A stretch of DNA of 64,000 nt from [Streptosporangium] indianense (GCF_021474405.1 NZ_JAKEIO010000009.1:1-64000); one strand, 5' to 3'. Shown: positions 33,369 to 41,850, numbered from the stretch's first letter. A program made the numbers and translations. The notes: generated by a model from the sequence alone, not told the origin.

Positions 33369-33631
33369 GTTGCGTTGACCTCTCGTGATCTTGATCCGGT
33401 ATCGACAATAGGGACAGTCGCTCGGCCGGGTGACGGCCCGCAGAGGGCCTGACTCCACGTGCGCCAGGAAGCGCTCGAGGCGTCTGCGTCGGTCGCCTTC
33501 GGGGTGCCGTCCAACCACACAGTTCGCGCGTTGTACGCCGTGTCCGCAGCGATCGCCGGACTCTCCGCGAACGTCACGACCGCCGTTGCTGCCGCCGCAA
33601 AGGTCGCCAGCTTGCCGATTGTCCCCGCCAT
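33338..33631 (-). CDS. Small secreted protein, 97 residues
   Basis: ATG 33631 has a good RBS (GGGAGG, 7 bases away). Signal peptide MAGTIGKLATFAAAATAVV then TFAESPAIAADTAYNARTVW; cleavage is likely after AIA. The mature part is about 70 residues and ends after the start of the downstream DNRLRE gene, in another frame. The tail may be a shadow of the next gene's leader, so the true product could differ if there is a frame error. No family was recognised. Co-expression with the DNRLRE protein is expected. Confidence 0.5.
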   Translation of the reverse strand: MAGTIGKLATFAAAATAVVTFAESPAIAADTAYNARTVWLDGTPKATDADASSASWRTWSQALCGPSPGRATVPIVDTGSRSREVNATCIATPHGVF

Positions 33632-33776
33632 TCGGTGCCTCCCGTGAAATGAGGGAGTGGTCGGGGCCTGTCCCGAACCATGCGCCTCGACAAGAACAGA
33701 CGGCGCTCCACCGTGAGTGACCGTCAGGTGCCCCCTCCAACTGGGGCGACTGAACCTCTGCCACACTAGCAACGAT

Positions 33777-33792
33777 TTTCACTTAAGTGAAA
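33777..33792. promoter_or_regulatory. 16-bp perfect palindrome upstream of the secreted operon
   Basis: Arms TTTCACTT and AAGTGAAA with no spacer, in an AT-rich stretch 146 bp upstream of the small secreted gene. Its base composition contrasts sharply with the surroundings, so it is a good candidate operator. The rest of 33632-34067 shows no gene. Confidence 0.5.
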
Positions 33793-34067
33793 GTCCATCT
33801 CATGAGTATGTATCACGTGCCCTGATATGCACAGGCGTTCCGGTTCAGCCTCTAGGTCTGGTTCCGCTCAAGTGCATGTTTATGTGCCTTCGCGGAGCTG
33901 ATGTCTCCACCAGGATGGGGCGTGTGCGGATCCATCGGGGAGCGGAGTCCGCCGCGAAAGATGCGACCGGCTTTTCTTAACGTCCGCGCAGGCGGCGCAC
34001 CGACACCGCACACGCGGCGGGGCTGGATAATGTCCGAACAGCAGGAGGCATCGAGAGGTGAGCGAGC

Positions 34068-34508
34068 GTGAGTGAGACCGAAGGACGCCGGCTGGCCGCC
34101 CGCCTCGAGTACCTCTTCGAGCACGTGCAGCCGCTGGGCCGACGCCACACCCTTCAGGAAGTGGTCGACGGCATCAAGGCGGTCGACGAGCGTGGAGGCG
34201 TTTCCCTATCGGTGGGCCGGCTGTCGATGCTGATGAACGGCAAGGCGCCAAACCCCACCGTCGGGACGCTGCGCGCACTCGCCGACTTCTTCGGCGTGCC
34301 GGTTGGCTACTTCGTCGACGACGCCGTCGCTGACCGGACCATGGCCCAACTCGCCCTCATTACCGCCATGCGCAACAACGACGTCAAAGCGGTCGCGCTA
34401 CGCGCGGCGGCGGTGGCCACGCTCTCCGCCCATGGTCTCGACGTGGTACGCGGGCTCGTCGAACAGTCCGCCGACCAGGCAGGACAACACGCCGAGCGGG
34501 AAGCTTAG
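34068..34508 (+). CDS. XRE-type helix-turn-helix regulator
   Basis: A protein of 146 residues with GTG 34068 behind GAGAGG. The HTH is LSVGRLSMLMNGKAPNPTVG then TLRALADFFGVPVGYFVD, a Cro/C1-type fold with the usual FxVPxxYF ending. The C-terminal 50 residues are helical (LALITAMRNNDVKAVALRAA). It is the first gene of a three-gene cassette with an IrrE-like peptidase and a DUF6545 membrane protein. It probably represses the cassette. Confidence 0.85.
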   Translation: MSETEGRRLAARLEYLFEHVQPLGRRHTLQEVVDGIKAVDERGGVSLSVGRLSMLMNGKAPNPTVGTLRALADFFGVPVGYFVDDAVADRTMAQLALITAMRNNDVKAVALRAAAVATLSAHGLDVVRGLVEQSADQAGQHAEREA

Positions 34509-34570
34509 ACTTCCCTCCCACAGGCTATGACGGCGCGGCACGCCGTCGAGGGGGCGGAGGAAGGGGCACG

Positions 34571-35143
34571 GTGCGGGACGGTTTCCGGTTACGGGCAGAG
34601 TCCTGGTCCGACTTCCGTACTCGGTCCGACGCCATCCTGGACGCCCTCCCCCTCGGGCAGTCGCAGACCATGACGATCGACTCGCTGTGCGCTGCGATCG
34701 AGCAACAGCACGGCAGGCGGCTGCATCTGTCACCCCTGCCGAAACAGGCGGGAGCCGCCGCCAACCTGTGCGGACTTTGGGTCCGCACCGGCCACACCGA
34801 CCACATCTTCTACGAGACCTCCACCAGCACCTTCCACCAGCGGCACATCATCCTGCACGAGATCTCCCATCTTCTGCTCGACCACACGACGGACCGCCAC
34901 GGCGGCACCTTGCCCGGGATGGAATCGCTCTTTCCCGACCTCGACCCAACAATGGTCCGCAGACTGCTCGCCCGCGGCCGCACCGACTACAGCGAACTGC
35001 AGGAATTGCAAGCGGAGCTGATGGCCACCCTGATCCACCAGCGGTCGACCGACCACGCCTCACATGCGGTTCCGACGGCCCACAAAAAGTCCGAGAGCCT
35101 CGACCGGCTGGCCCGCGCCCTCGGACTGGTGCACCCTCGATGA
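34571..35143 (+). CDS. IrrE/ImmA-like zinc metallopeptidase
   Basis: A protein of 190 residues with GTG 34571 behind GGAGGAAGG. It carries the zinc motif HEISHLLLDH (HExxH plus the third ligand region) after IFYETSTSTFHQRHIILHEI. Its acidic partner residues lie in ELQELQAELMATL, typical of this family (ExxA). Proteins of this type cleave a partner XRE repressor after a signal. Its stop overlaps the DUF6545 start (ATGA). Annotated relatives are sometimes called ParH-like or toxin components. Confidence 0.8.
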   Translation: MRDGFRLRAESWSDFRTRSDAILDALPLGQSQTMTIDSLCAAIEQQHGRRLHLSPLPKQAGAAANLCGLWVRTGHTDHIFYETSTSTFHQRHIILHEISHLLLDHTTDRHGGTLPGMESLFPDLDPTMVRRLLARGRTDYSELQELQAELMATLIHQRSTDHASHAVPTAHKKSESLDRLARALGLVHPR

Positions 35144-36342
35144 CCGCGATCCGACCGTACGAGGTCGTCCTGCTCGTCCCGATGTGGTCCCTCACCATCC
35201 ACACCGCCTACCGGGCTGTGCGCAGACACGCCGAACCGAAATCCGCGCCCTCTCAGTTGCTCGCCGGAGTCGTCGCCCTGGTCACCCTGTCGGTCACCGT
35301 GGGAGTCCCAGCCGTGCGCCGCGTGATCGACACCGTCACCGGCGTACAGAGCATCACCAATGTTTTCAGCCATCTGTTCGGAATGTCCGCGATCACGTGC
35401 CTGACCGCCTTCGTACGCCAGACGTCCGCCACAGCCGGCACGACTCCCGGCAGCCGAACACGCGACTGGTTACCCCTTCCGGCAGCCGCAGCCGCCCTGG
35501 GTACGGCCTTCCTGCTGACACCCCGCCCGAGCGGCGAGCAGTATCTTCTGACCACCGGCCACTCAGCGGCCCATACCGCTTACTGGGCCACCTACATCGG
35601 TTACGTCATCTGGGGAGTGACCGCGATCGGGGTGATGTGCCTGCGGCACCACAAGCATGCCCGGCCAGGCCCCCTGCGGACCTCCCTCAACCTGATCGGG
35701 ACGGGCGCCGCGACCGCCGCCGTCTACGTCCTGCACCGGTGCGCCTACCTGATCCTGCGTGACTTCGGCATTCCGCTGTTCGAGGACGCCGTCGTCGTGC
35801 CCACCACACAGGTTCTGCTGACCGGTACACTGCTGATGTTCAGCGCCGGGATCGTCTGGCCGACCCTGGCGGACAGACGACGCGTATGCGCCGACCGCCG
35901 CAGACTACGCCGCCTCCAACCGCTGTGGCAGATGCTTACCGATGCCGTGCCTGAGGTCGTCCTTCCCCTGCCGGCCCCGCTGCGTACCCAGCCCGAACTC
36001 GTGCTGTACCGGTACCAGATCGAAATCAGTGACGCGATACTCGCCCTCGGCCCGTTCCGCAGTTCCACCGTCGAAATGACGGCGCGAGAGCAGCTCTCCG
36101 CGCAAGGGTTCACGGGTCCGCGGCTGGCCGCGGCCACCGAGGCCGTCGTCCTGCGCTGCGCCATCGCGCGGGCCTTTCTGACACAACCCACGACGCCGCC
36201 CAAGCACCCGGAGCCTTCTCTCGGCGCCATCGCGCACAGCAGCGACCCGCTCGAGTGGCTGGAACCGCTGGCCGCACACTGCCAGCACCCGCTGGTCCGC
36301 CGCATCTCCTCGGCCCTGACTGCACCGACCGGCAAGTCATGA
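35140..36342 (+). CDS. MAB_1171c-like (DUF6545) membrane protein
   Basis: A protein of 400 residues. Residues 1-230 hold six or seven membrane segments (VVLLVPMWSLTIHTAYRAV, QLLAGVVALVTLSVTVGVPA, YWATYIGYVIWGVTAIGVMC and others). The C-terminal 170 residues are cytoplasmic and carry the family features LQPLWQMLTDAVPEVVLP and YRYQIEISDAILALGPF. This is the layout of the actinobacterial MAB_1171c putative transporter family, which often follows an XRE regulator and an IrrE-like gene. Sensor or transporter roles have been guessed but not shown. Confidence 0.8.
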   Translation: MTAIRPYEVVLLVPMWSLTIHTAYRAVRRHAEPKSAPSQLLAGVVALVTLSVTVGVPAVRRVIDTVTGVQSITNVFSHLFGMSAITCLTAFVRQTSATAGTTPGSRTRDWLPLPAAAAALGTAFLLTPRPSGEQYLLTTGHSAAHTAYWATYIGYVIWGVTAIGVMCLRHHKHARPGPLRTSLNLIGTGAATAAVYVLHRCAYLILRDFGIPLFEDAVVVPTTQVLLTGTLLMFSAGIVWPTLADRRRVCADRRRLRRLQPLWQMLTDAVPEVVLPLPAPLRTQPELVLYRYQIEISDAILALGPFRSSTVEMTAREQLSAQGFTGPRLAAATEAVVLRCAIARAFLTQPTTPPKHPEPSLGAIAHSSDPLEWLEPLAAHCQHPLVRRISSALTAPTGKS

Positions 36343-36447
36343 AGCGGACGTGCGCAGCGCGGCCCCGTCAATTTCAACGGGCGGGGGTTCGCCGGGTGAC
36401 GCAGGCGCGCGACATACCGGATCAGTGGGCCGAAGCGCAGATCCGGC

Positions 36448-36885
36448 ATGTTCTACGATAAATATTACAAAAGTCGCTTCGTTGACGAAAACGGGCACCA
36501 CCTGTATCCGAGTTCGAAAGCAGCACCTGGTCGTCGAATTGAAGCGGCCCCGCACGGTGCTGTCAGAGGCGGAAGTCGCCCAGATCAACAGCTACGCCTA
36601 CGCGGTCACCACCGACGAGCGCTACCACCGTGACGACCAGACCCGGTGGGAATTCTGGCTCGTGGGCAACTCCATCGACGACGTCGTCCCATGGCAGCAC
36701 CCCGGCGGCTACGTCAGGGACGACGGCCGCGTTACCATCCGCATCATCACCTGGGGCGCCATCATCGACGCCTGCGAGGAACGGCTCCGCAAGCAGCGAG
36801 AGCGGCTGAACTGTGCCTCCGACCAGACCCGCAGTATCGAACACGCCCAGGGAGTCCATGCGTACACCGACGTTGTCCCCCTGAC
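36448..36885 (+). pseudogene. C-terminal fragment of a PD-(D/E)XK-type ATPase/nuclease protein
   Basis: MFYDKYYKSRFVDENGHHLY starts in one frame; from 36515 the next frame gives KQHLVVELKRPRTVLSEAEV, then INSYAYAVTTDERYHRDDQT, WEFWLVGNSIDDVVPWQHPG and RIITWGAIIDACEERL. The VELKRP motif (ExK) and the following beta strands are those of the nuclease-like C-terminus of large GHKL-ATPase conflict proteins in actinobacteria. The first 60 bases are strikingly AT-rich for this genome. The ATPase part is gone and there is a frame break, so it is a relic. Confidence 0.45.
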
Positions 36886-36926
36886 GGGCAGAGGACAGCG
36901 CATGAGACGACCACGCCCTGAGTCGC

Positions 36927-37275
36927 TCACAGGGACGCGGGCCGGAAGCCGGCTGGGGGGAGGTCGGGCAGAAGGCGAGAGAAGTCGAAGACCGTGGGAC
37001 TGGCGTTGGCAGCGGTGAGGAGCAGCCCGAGCGGCTGAAGCTTGTAGCCCCGCCACGGTGGATTGGCGTTGCGGGCCGCTCGTCGTAGGTGCGAAGGGGA
37101 GATGAAGGCCGGCGACGTCCACGAAGGGCGTGTCGGTCATGTCCCACTGCAGTTCGGTCACCTGGGGCGGCAACGAGTCGGCGGCGGCGCGTAGCGGGGG
37201 CAGGGTGTCGAAGTCGATCTCCCCGCACGGGGCGATGCGTGCGGTGGCGCCGTCGACCGTGGTGGTGATGTTCAT
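36927..37275 (-). pseudogene. STAS-domain anti-sigma antagonist, frameshifted
   Basis: Begins ATG 37275: MNITTTVDGATARIAPCGEI then DFDTLPPLRAAADSLPPQVT and LQWDMTDTPFVDVAGLHL. After a one-base shift near 37090 the frame gives LRRAARNANPPWRGYKLQPL, then GLLLTAANASPTVFDFSRLL. Total length fits a 116-residue STAS protein once corrected. The usual phosphorylatable Ser in the DSSG region is a Val-Ala here (FVDVAGLH), so even a repaired protein might not follow the usual phospho-switch. Confidence 0.6.
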
Positions 37276-37673
37276 GGGGCAGTCCCCATTTCCGGGGGTT
37301 CGTGAGCCAACGACGACGCGCCCCTGGATGGGGTGCACGACAGTGGCGGGGGCCGGGTGTCCGGGTCGGGGGCAGCGCCCGACTTCCCGAAAGACCAGCA
37401 CCCAGGGTGCTGGTCATCTGGTTGTCTTCCCCACCGTCGCACAGACGCTGCGCGACCACGACTGCCTGTGAGGGATGTTGTGTGAAGGGCGCGGTGGCCC
37501 TGCCGCCTGGTCAATCGGAGCCTGCTCGCACATCGGGGCCGCTCCATGGCTTGGCGGCAGTCTCGCGGCTGCCGGGCGCAGCTGCCCGCAGCTCGATTGG
37601 GCGCCGGGTGCTCCCATGGCGTGCAAATGGTCGGTTACGTTCCTCTGTGGCCAGCCGCCAGCGGTAATCGGGG
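37276..37673. promoter_or_regulatory. Intergenic region with a 23-bp hairpin at 37393-37415
   Basis: Contains a perfect inverted repeat, arms GACCAGCACCC and GGGTGCTGGTC with one central base, 118 bp upstream of the STAS start. It could be an operator or a terminator of the convergent side. No gene was recognised in the rest. Confidence 0.45.
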
Positions 37674-37958
37674 TCAGGCGGCGGGTTCTGGGTGGCGGGC
37701 TGCCTTCTTCACATCCGCATCGACTTGGCGGATCTCTCTGCCCTGCTCAAAGGCGTATGCGCTGATCGCCTCTTGGACTTCGCGGACATCGTCGACCCAG
37801 GCCTTCCAAGCGGTGTGCCAGGCCGTGCGCTGACTCTCGGCCCACTCGTCTACGGGGCTTCGGCCGTAGTCGTCGAAGAGCTGCTGCACACGACCGTGCG
37901 CCTCGTCAGCCGTGCGCTGCAGTGTCACGAGGTCTTCGAAGACGGGGGCCACTTTCAC
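37674..37958 (-). CDS. Small helical protein of 94 residues
   Basis: GTG 37958 with GAGG upstream. The protein is predicted to be two long helices with several Trp (RTAWHTAWKAWVDDVREVQE), the size and helical character of WXG100-like proteins but without the exact WxG turn. It lies 38 bp downstream of the RsbW-like gene on the same strand, so co-transcription is likely. Function unknown. Confidence 0.55.
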   Translation of the reverse strand: MKVAPVFEDLVTLQRTADEAHGRVQQLFDDYGRSPVDEWAESQRTAWHTAWKAWVDDVREVQEAISAYAFEQGREIRQVDADVKKAARHPEPAA

Positions 37959-37996
37959 GCTGGTACCTCAGTGCTGCCGGGTGGAATTGCCGGCTC

Positions 37997-38452
37997 TCAT
38001 CTGCGGGCTGTGTCGGACAGCGGGATGCGGGCGGTGATCCGTTTGCCGACCGGCTCCTGCTCGATGAGCAGCGCCTCGGTGGCGGCCTTGACGATCTCCA
38101 GGCCGTGCTGGCCGATTCGGCCGGGGTCGGCGGGCCGGGCCACGGGGACTGTGGGCTCGCTGTCCCACACCACAACCTCCACAATCCTGGGGGTGATGCG
38201 CAGCTCCATCAGCACCGGCCCGGGCGCGTATTTGCGGGCGTTGGTGACCAGTTCGCTGACGACGAGCTGGGTGAGGTCTCGGGCACGGTCGGGAACGACC
38301 AGGTGGTGCTCGCCGTGGGCCTGGCCGAGAAAGGCGATGGCGTGGTGTCGGGCGTCGGCGATACACCTGTCGTCGCCGCCCAGGGCGTAGCCGGCCCGCA
38401 TCACGTAGCTGTCCGGCGCCGTATCAGCCTCACCGTCGGGATCCACTCCCAT
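37997..38452 (-). CDS. RsbW-like anti-sigma regulatory factor (HATPase)
   Basis: A protein of 151 residues with the GHKL ATPase motifs of serine anti-sigma kinases: N box LTQLVVSELVTNARKYAPGP, D box region VVVWDSEP, and G box GQHGLEIVKAATEALL. It is shorter than sigma-specific RsbW. These kinases phosphorylate STAS antagonists and sequester sigma factors. Divergent from a STAS gene at 38630, its probable partner. ATG 38452 has no strong RBS. Confidence 0.85.
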   Translation of the reverse strand: MGVDPDGEADTAPDSYVMRAGYALGGDDRCIADARHHAIAFLGQAHGEHHLVVPDRARDLTQLVVSELVTNARKYAPGPVLMELRITPRIVEVVVWDSEPTVPVARPADPGRIGQHGLEIVKAATEALLIEQEPVGKRITARIPLSDTARR

Positions 38453-38522
38453 CTGCTCTGCCCCGTCCCTACTTCTTAGACCCTCCGGTACCCCGGCTGT
38501 CCCCGTGCATGCCGCACCGATC

Positions 38523-38540
38523 GCATGCGAATGCGCATGC
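38523..38540. promoter_or_regulatory. Inverted repeat in the kinase/STAS divergent promoter region
   Basis: Perfect 7-base arms GCATGCG and CGCATGC around AATG in the 177-bp gap between the divergent RsbW-like and STAS genes. Possible operator. Confidence 0.4.
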
Positions 38541-38629
38541 AGATGCGTCCGGCCGTATCAGTGGGGCACAATCACCCCCGCGTGTCCCGCCCCCGAAGGG
38601 GGCAAGCCTAGATCGCAGCCGAGGAGAAC

Positions 38630-38995
38630 GTGCCCCACACCGAGCAAGCCGACCGGCCGGATCGTCTCACCGTCGAAGACCACGTCGTCGAGGGGGTCCG
38701 TGTCGTGACCCTGCGGGGCGAGATCGACCACGACGTCCAGGACAAGCTCAGCAAGGCCCTGCTGGGTGAGGAGGGGCCGGTGCCGGCGCGGATCGTCGCT
38801 GATCTCACGGGGGTGACCTTCATGGACTCCAGCGGCCTCAACGTCTTCGTCGCCGCCTATCAGCAGGCGAGGGACGCAGACGGGTGGGTGCGCATCGCCG
38901 GAGCCCAGCCATCCGTTCTGCGCGTGCTGCACATGACCGGCGTCGATGAACTCATCACCTGCCACCCCAGCGCGGAGCAGGCCCTGACCGCTTGA
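38630..38995 (+). CDS. STAS-domain anti-sigma factor antagonist
   Basis: A protein of 121 residues with GTG 38630 behind GAGGAG. It has the STAS fold: VVTLRGEIDHDVQDKLSKAL, then IVADLTGVTFMDSSGLNVFV with the Ser of MDSSG that is normally phosphorylated. It is the direct partner type of the divergent kinase and of the SpoIIE phosphatases. It is convergent with the ANTAR gene, with only 2 bp between their stops. Confidence 0.9.
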   Translation: MPHTEQADRPDRLTVEDHVVEGVRVVTLRGEIDHDVQDKLSKALLGEEGPVPARIVADLTGVTFMDSSGLNVFVAAYQQARDADGWVRIAGAQPSVLRVLHMTGVDELITCHPSAEQALTA

Positions 38996-38997
38996 GC

Positions 38998-39339
38998 CTA
39001 TCCGGCCTGGCCCGAGTCGTGGTCTCGGCGCGAACGCCGCTGCACGGCCGCATCCAGCTCCCTGCCCACAGGATCCGTCAGTGGTTCCCCCAACGCCCAG
39101 CCGATCACCGTCTCCGCGACGGAGTGCAGCTTGATGTTGGTCTGCTGGGAAACCTCGCGCAGCACCTCGAACCCGGCGGCCGGCGCGATCCGGTGGACCG
39201 CGATGAGCACGCCGATGGCCTGGTCGACCGTCGCGTGAGAGGCGACCGCGTGGCGCAGCTGGTCGTTCTCCTGCTGCAACTGGGTGGGCGAGGCCTCGCC
39301 CCTTCTCTCGGGCAGCTGTGGCGTGCGGGAGGTCGTCAT
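38998..39339 (-). CDS. ANTAR-domain RNA-binding antiterminator protein
   Basis: A protein of 113 residues from ATG 39339 (GGAG seven bases before). After a short coiled N-terminus (LQQENDQLRHAVASHATVDQ) the ANTAR three-helix motif is AIGVLIAVHRIAPAAGFEVL then REVSQQTNIKLHSVAETVIG. ANTAR proteins bind dual-hairpin RNA to prevent termination. The sensor half (GAF/PAS) is missing, as in small stand-alone ANTAR proteins of Streptomyces. An ATG at 39399 is less likely. Confidence 0.85.
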   Translation of the reverse strand: MTTSRTPQLPERRGEASPTQLQQENDQLRHAVASHATVDQAIGVLIAVHRIAPAAGFEVLREVSQQTNIKLHSVAETVIGWALGEPLTDPVGRELDAAVQRRSRRDHDSGQAG

Positions 39340-39567
39340 CACCAACTCCGTCGGGGACAGGGTTCTCCTCAGACGCCTGCCCTCGACCCGTGACGCCAAG
39401 ACATGTGATCTTCACCAGCCGACAACTCCGGCAGCACTGCCCGTCGACATCGGTGGTGTTCCTGTGAGGTGCCACCCGGATGGCTTTCGCACACTCGTTG
39501 CACTTAGGCTTCCGCTGGTCCGCGTCGCGCCCGGTGGCTGCGGGAGGTCAGGGAAGGTGGAAAGCCG

Positions 39568-41028
39568 ATGCCCGAGCAGGCTTCGGCATCCGAGGACGGC
39601 GTTCCTGGCAAGCGCCTGCATCTGGTGCCCGACGAGGTCGTCGAGGCCGGCCGGATGGAGGCGGTGCGCCGCTACGACATCCTCGACACCCCGCCCGACG
39701 GCGCGTTCGACCGGGTGGCTGCGCTGGCAGCCCGCCTGTTCGACGTCCCCGTGGCGACAGTGACGATCGTGGACGAGGACCGGATCTGGTTCAAGGCCGC
39801 GCACGGCCTGAACGGGGTCAGTGAGATCGGCCGCAACCCGGGCCTGTGCGGCTCCGCGGTCCTGCGCGACGATGCACTGGTCATTCCCGACACCCTGCTC
39901 GACGACGTCGCCTGCGGCAACCCGCTGGTCACCGGTCCGCTGGGGGTTCGGTTCTACGCCGCCGCGCCGATCACCACGACGGACGGGCACAAGCTGGGTA
40001 CCGTCAACGTCCTGGACACCAAGCCCCGCTCCATCACCGCCGAACAGACTGCCACCCTGACCGATCTGGCGGCGATCGTGATGGACGAGATGGAGCTGCG
40101 TCTGTCCGCGCTGCGCACGGTGCGCCAGGAGCAGCGGGTCGCCGAGGCTGAGCGGGCGGCCCGGGAGCAGGCGGAGAGGGACAAGGCGGCGATCGCCTCC
40201 TTCGCCTCCACCTTGCAGCGCACTCTGTTGCCGCCGGCGCTGCCGACGGTGCCCGGCCTGGAGCTGGCCTGTCATTACCACACCGCGTCCGTGCACGATG
40301 TGGGCGGCGACTTCTACGACGTCTTCCCTCTGCCCTCCGGGAAGTGGGGACTGTTCCTGGGGGACGTGTGCGGCAAGGGCGCCGAGGCGGCCACTATCAC
40401 CTCCCTGGCCCGCTACACGCTGCGGGCCTCCGCCCAACACACCGACGATCCCGTCGCGGTACTTGAGGCCCTGAACAGCGCCTTGCTGGCCGATGTGTGG
40501 GCGGGCAGCCGGTTCTGCACAGCTTTCTTCGCCACCTTCACCCCTGATGCGGCCGGGGGCTTCACCGTGGAGCTGGCCACAGGTGGGCACCCCCCGGCCT
40601 ACCACCTCAGCCCCGCCCCGCCCGCAGCCGGGCCAGCCACGCACACGCGGGCGGAAGCGGTCCGCCCCAAGGGCGGCATGCTCATCGGGGCCTTCCCCGA
40701 CGCCCGCTTCGCCTCCACCACCCTCCACCTCGCCCCCGGTCAGGCCCTGCTCCTGTACACCGACGGCCTGACCGAGGCACACACCAGCACCGACGCCATG
40801 CTCGGAGACGAGGGCCTGACGGCCTTCCTCACCGCTCGCCCCGCCTCGTGTGGGGCGGCGCAGTTGATCCAGGACACCGTCGGTCTACTGGACGCCCTGC
40901 CCGAGGGCGCGAGTGACGACGTCGCCCTGCTGGCTCTGTCGGTTCCCGCTCCCGACCAGGCCGCCGCCGCGACGGGGGCCAGATCCACCGCCCACACCAC
41001 CGCCGCGCCCGCCGGCGAGGAGCACTGA
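39568..41028 (+). CDS. GAF-SpoIIE serine phosphatase
   Basis: A protein of 486 residues. The N-terminal GAF domain (residues 30-190) starts with RRYDILDTPPDGAFDRVAAL and includes VTIVDEDRIWFKAAHGL and NPGLCGSAVLRDDALVIPDT; this is the redox-type GAF common in phosphatases and cyclases. A helical linker leads to the PP2C SpoIIE domain: VGGDFYDVFPLPSGKWGLFL, GDVCGKGAEAATITSLARY, ATGGHPPAYHL, LLLYTDGLTEAHTSTDAMLG and EGASDDVALLAL. It is transcribed with the STAS gene five bp downstream, its likely substrate. Confidence 0.93.
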   Translation: MPEQASASEDGVPGKRLHLVPDEVVEAGRMEAVRRYDILDTPPDGAFDRVAALAARLFDVPVATVTIVDEDRIWFKAAHGLNGVSEIGRNPGLCGSAVLRDDALVIPDTLLDDVACGNPLVTGPLGVRFYAAAPITTTDGHKLGTVNVLDTKPRSITAEQTATLTDLAAIVMDEMELRLSALRTVRQEQRVAEAERAAREQAERDKAAIASFASTLQRTLLPPALPTVPGLELACHYHTASVHDVGGDFYDVFPLPSGKWGLFLGDVCGKGAEAATITSLARYTLRASAQHTDDPVAVLEALNSALLADVWAGSRFCTAFFATFTPDAAGGFTVELATGGHPPAYHLSPAPPAAGPATHTRAEAVRPKGGMLIGAFPDARFASTTLHLAPGQALLLYTDGLTEAHTSTDAMLGDEGLTAFLTARPASCGAAQLIQDTVGLLDALPEGASDDVALLALSVPAPDQAAAATGARSTAHTTAAPAGEEH

Positions 41029-41033
41029 CCGCC

Positions 41034-41402
41034 ATGACCGACGACATCGAGCTGACCCTGACCGCCACCCCCGGTCCCGCAGCGGTCGCCACCGTCACCG
41101 GCGAGATCGACCTGCATACCGCACCCGGCTTGCGTACCCGCGCGCTGGAGCTGATCGACCAGGGCCACCGCCACTTGATCCTGGACCTGTCGGGTGTTGG
41201 CTTCTGTGACTCCGCCGGCCTCAGCGCACTGATCGGCATCTGGCACGGCGCCCAGGGAGCGGGCGGCTCCCTGGCCCTGGCCGCCGTCCCCGACCGGCTG
41301 ATGCGCATGCTCACCCTCACCGGAGTGGACAGCCTCCTGCCCCATTACCCGAGCATCGCCGACGCGCTCAGCGCCCGCCAGGGCGCCCCCGACGCCGCCT
41401 GA
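41034..41402 (+). CDS. STAS-domain anti-sigma factor antagonist
   Basis: A protein of 122 residues starting 5 bp after the phosphatase stop. STAS signatures: ATVTGEIDLHTAPGLRTRAL and LILDLSGVGFCDSAGLSALI, with Ser in CDSAG as the expected phosphorylation site. The tight coupling to the SpoIIE phosphatase argues that the phosphatase dephosphorylates this protein to release a sigma factor or other target. Confidence 0.9.
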   Translation: MTDDIELTLTATPGPAAVATVTGEIDLHTAPGLRTRALELIDQGHRHLILDLSGVGFCDSAGLSALIGIWHGAQGAGGSLALAAVPDRLMRMLTLTGVDSLLPHYPSIADALSARQGAPDAA

Positions 41403-41451
41403 ACAGCTTCCAGTTTGGGATCCGGATGCGTTCGTGATGCGGTCACTGTGA

Positions 41452-41622
41452 GCGGCCCTGGACGTCTCCGACACCGACCGGCCCCACATCCTGATCGACA
41501 TGCGGCAGGTCGCCTTCATGGACTCCAGCGGCATCAACATCCTCATCGCCGTCCACCAGGCCGTCACCGCGGCGGGCGGCTGGCTCCGCCTGGCCGGCCC
41601 CGCCGGATCAGTGATGCGCACC
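41452..41622 (+). pseudogene. Internal STAS fragment
   Basis: About 57 residues, ALDVSDTDRPHILIDMRQVA then FMDSSGINILIAVHQAVTAA and GGWLRLAGPAGSVMRT, from the middle of a STAS protein with the Ser of MDSSG. There is no start and the end fuses directly to a peroxidase fragment. A third STAS gene once stood here and was cut on both sides. Confidence 0.55.
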
Positions 41623-41629
41623 TCCCCCG

Positions 41630-41850
41630 ATGGTGCGGCGCAGCTACAACTACGAGCGCGGCCCTGACGACCAAGGGCTGATCTTTTCCTGTTTTCAAGG
41701 CGTTTTAGAGAAGGGATTCGAAGCGGTACAGCGCCGGCTCCAGGGCGAGGCCATGGCCAAGTACACCCTCACCACAGGAGGCGGCTACTTCTTCGTCCCG
41801 CCAGCGGGCGAGGCCTGGCTCAGCGCGCTCACTGAGAGCCGACACGACCA
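41630..41850 (+). pseudogene. C-terminal fragment of a DyP-type peroxidase
   Basis: VRRSYNYERGPDDQGLIFSC then FQGVLEKGFEAVQRRLQGEA and YTLTTGGGYFFVPP match the conserved end of dye-decolorising (EfeB-type) peroxidases, RRxYNYxxGxxDxGLLF ... GGGYFFxPP. The heme-binding N-terminal and middle regions are missing, as is the signal peptide. The left end of IS256 follows within 55 bp. Confidence 0.6.
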
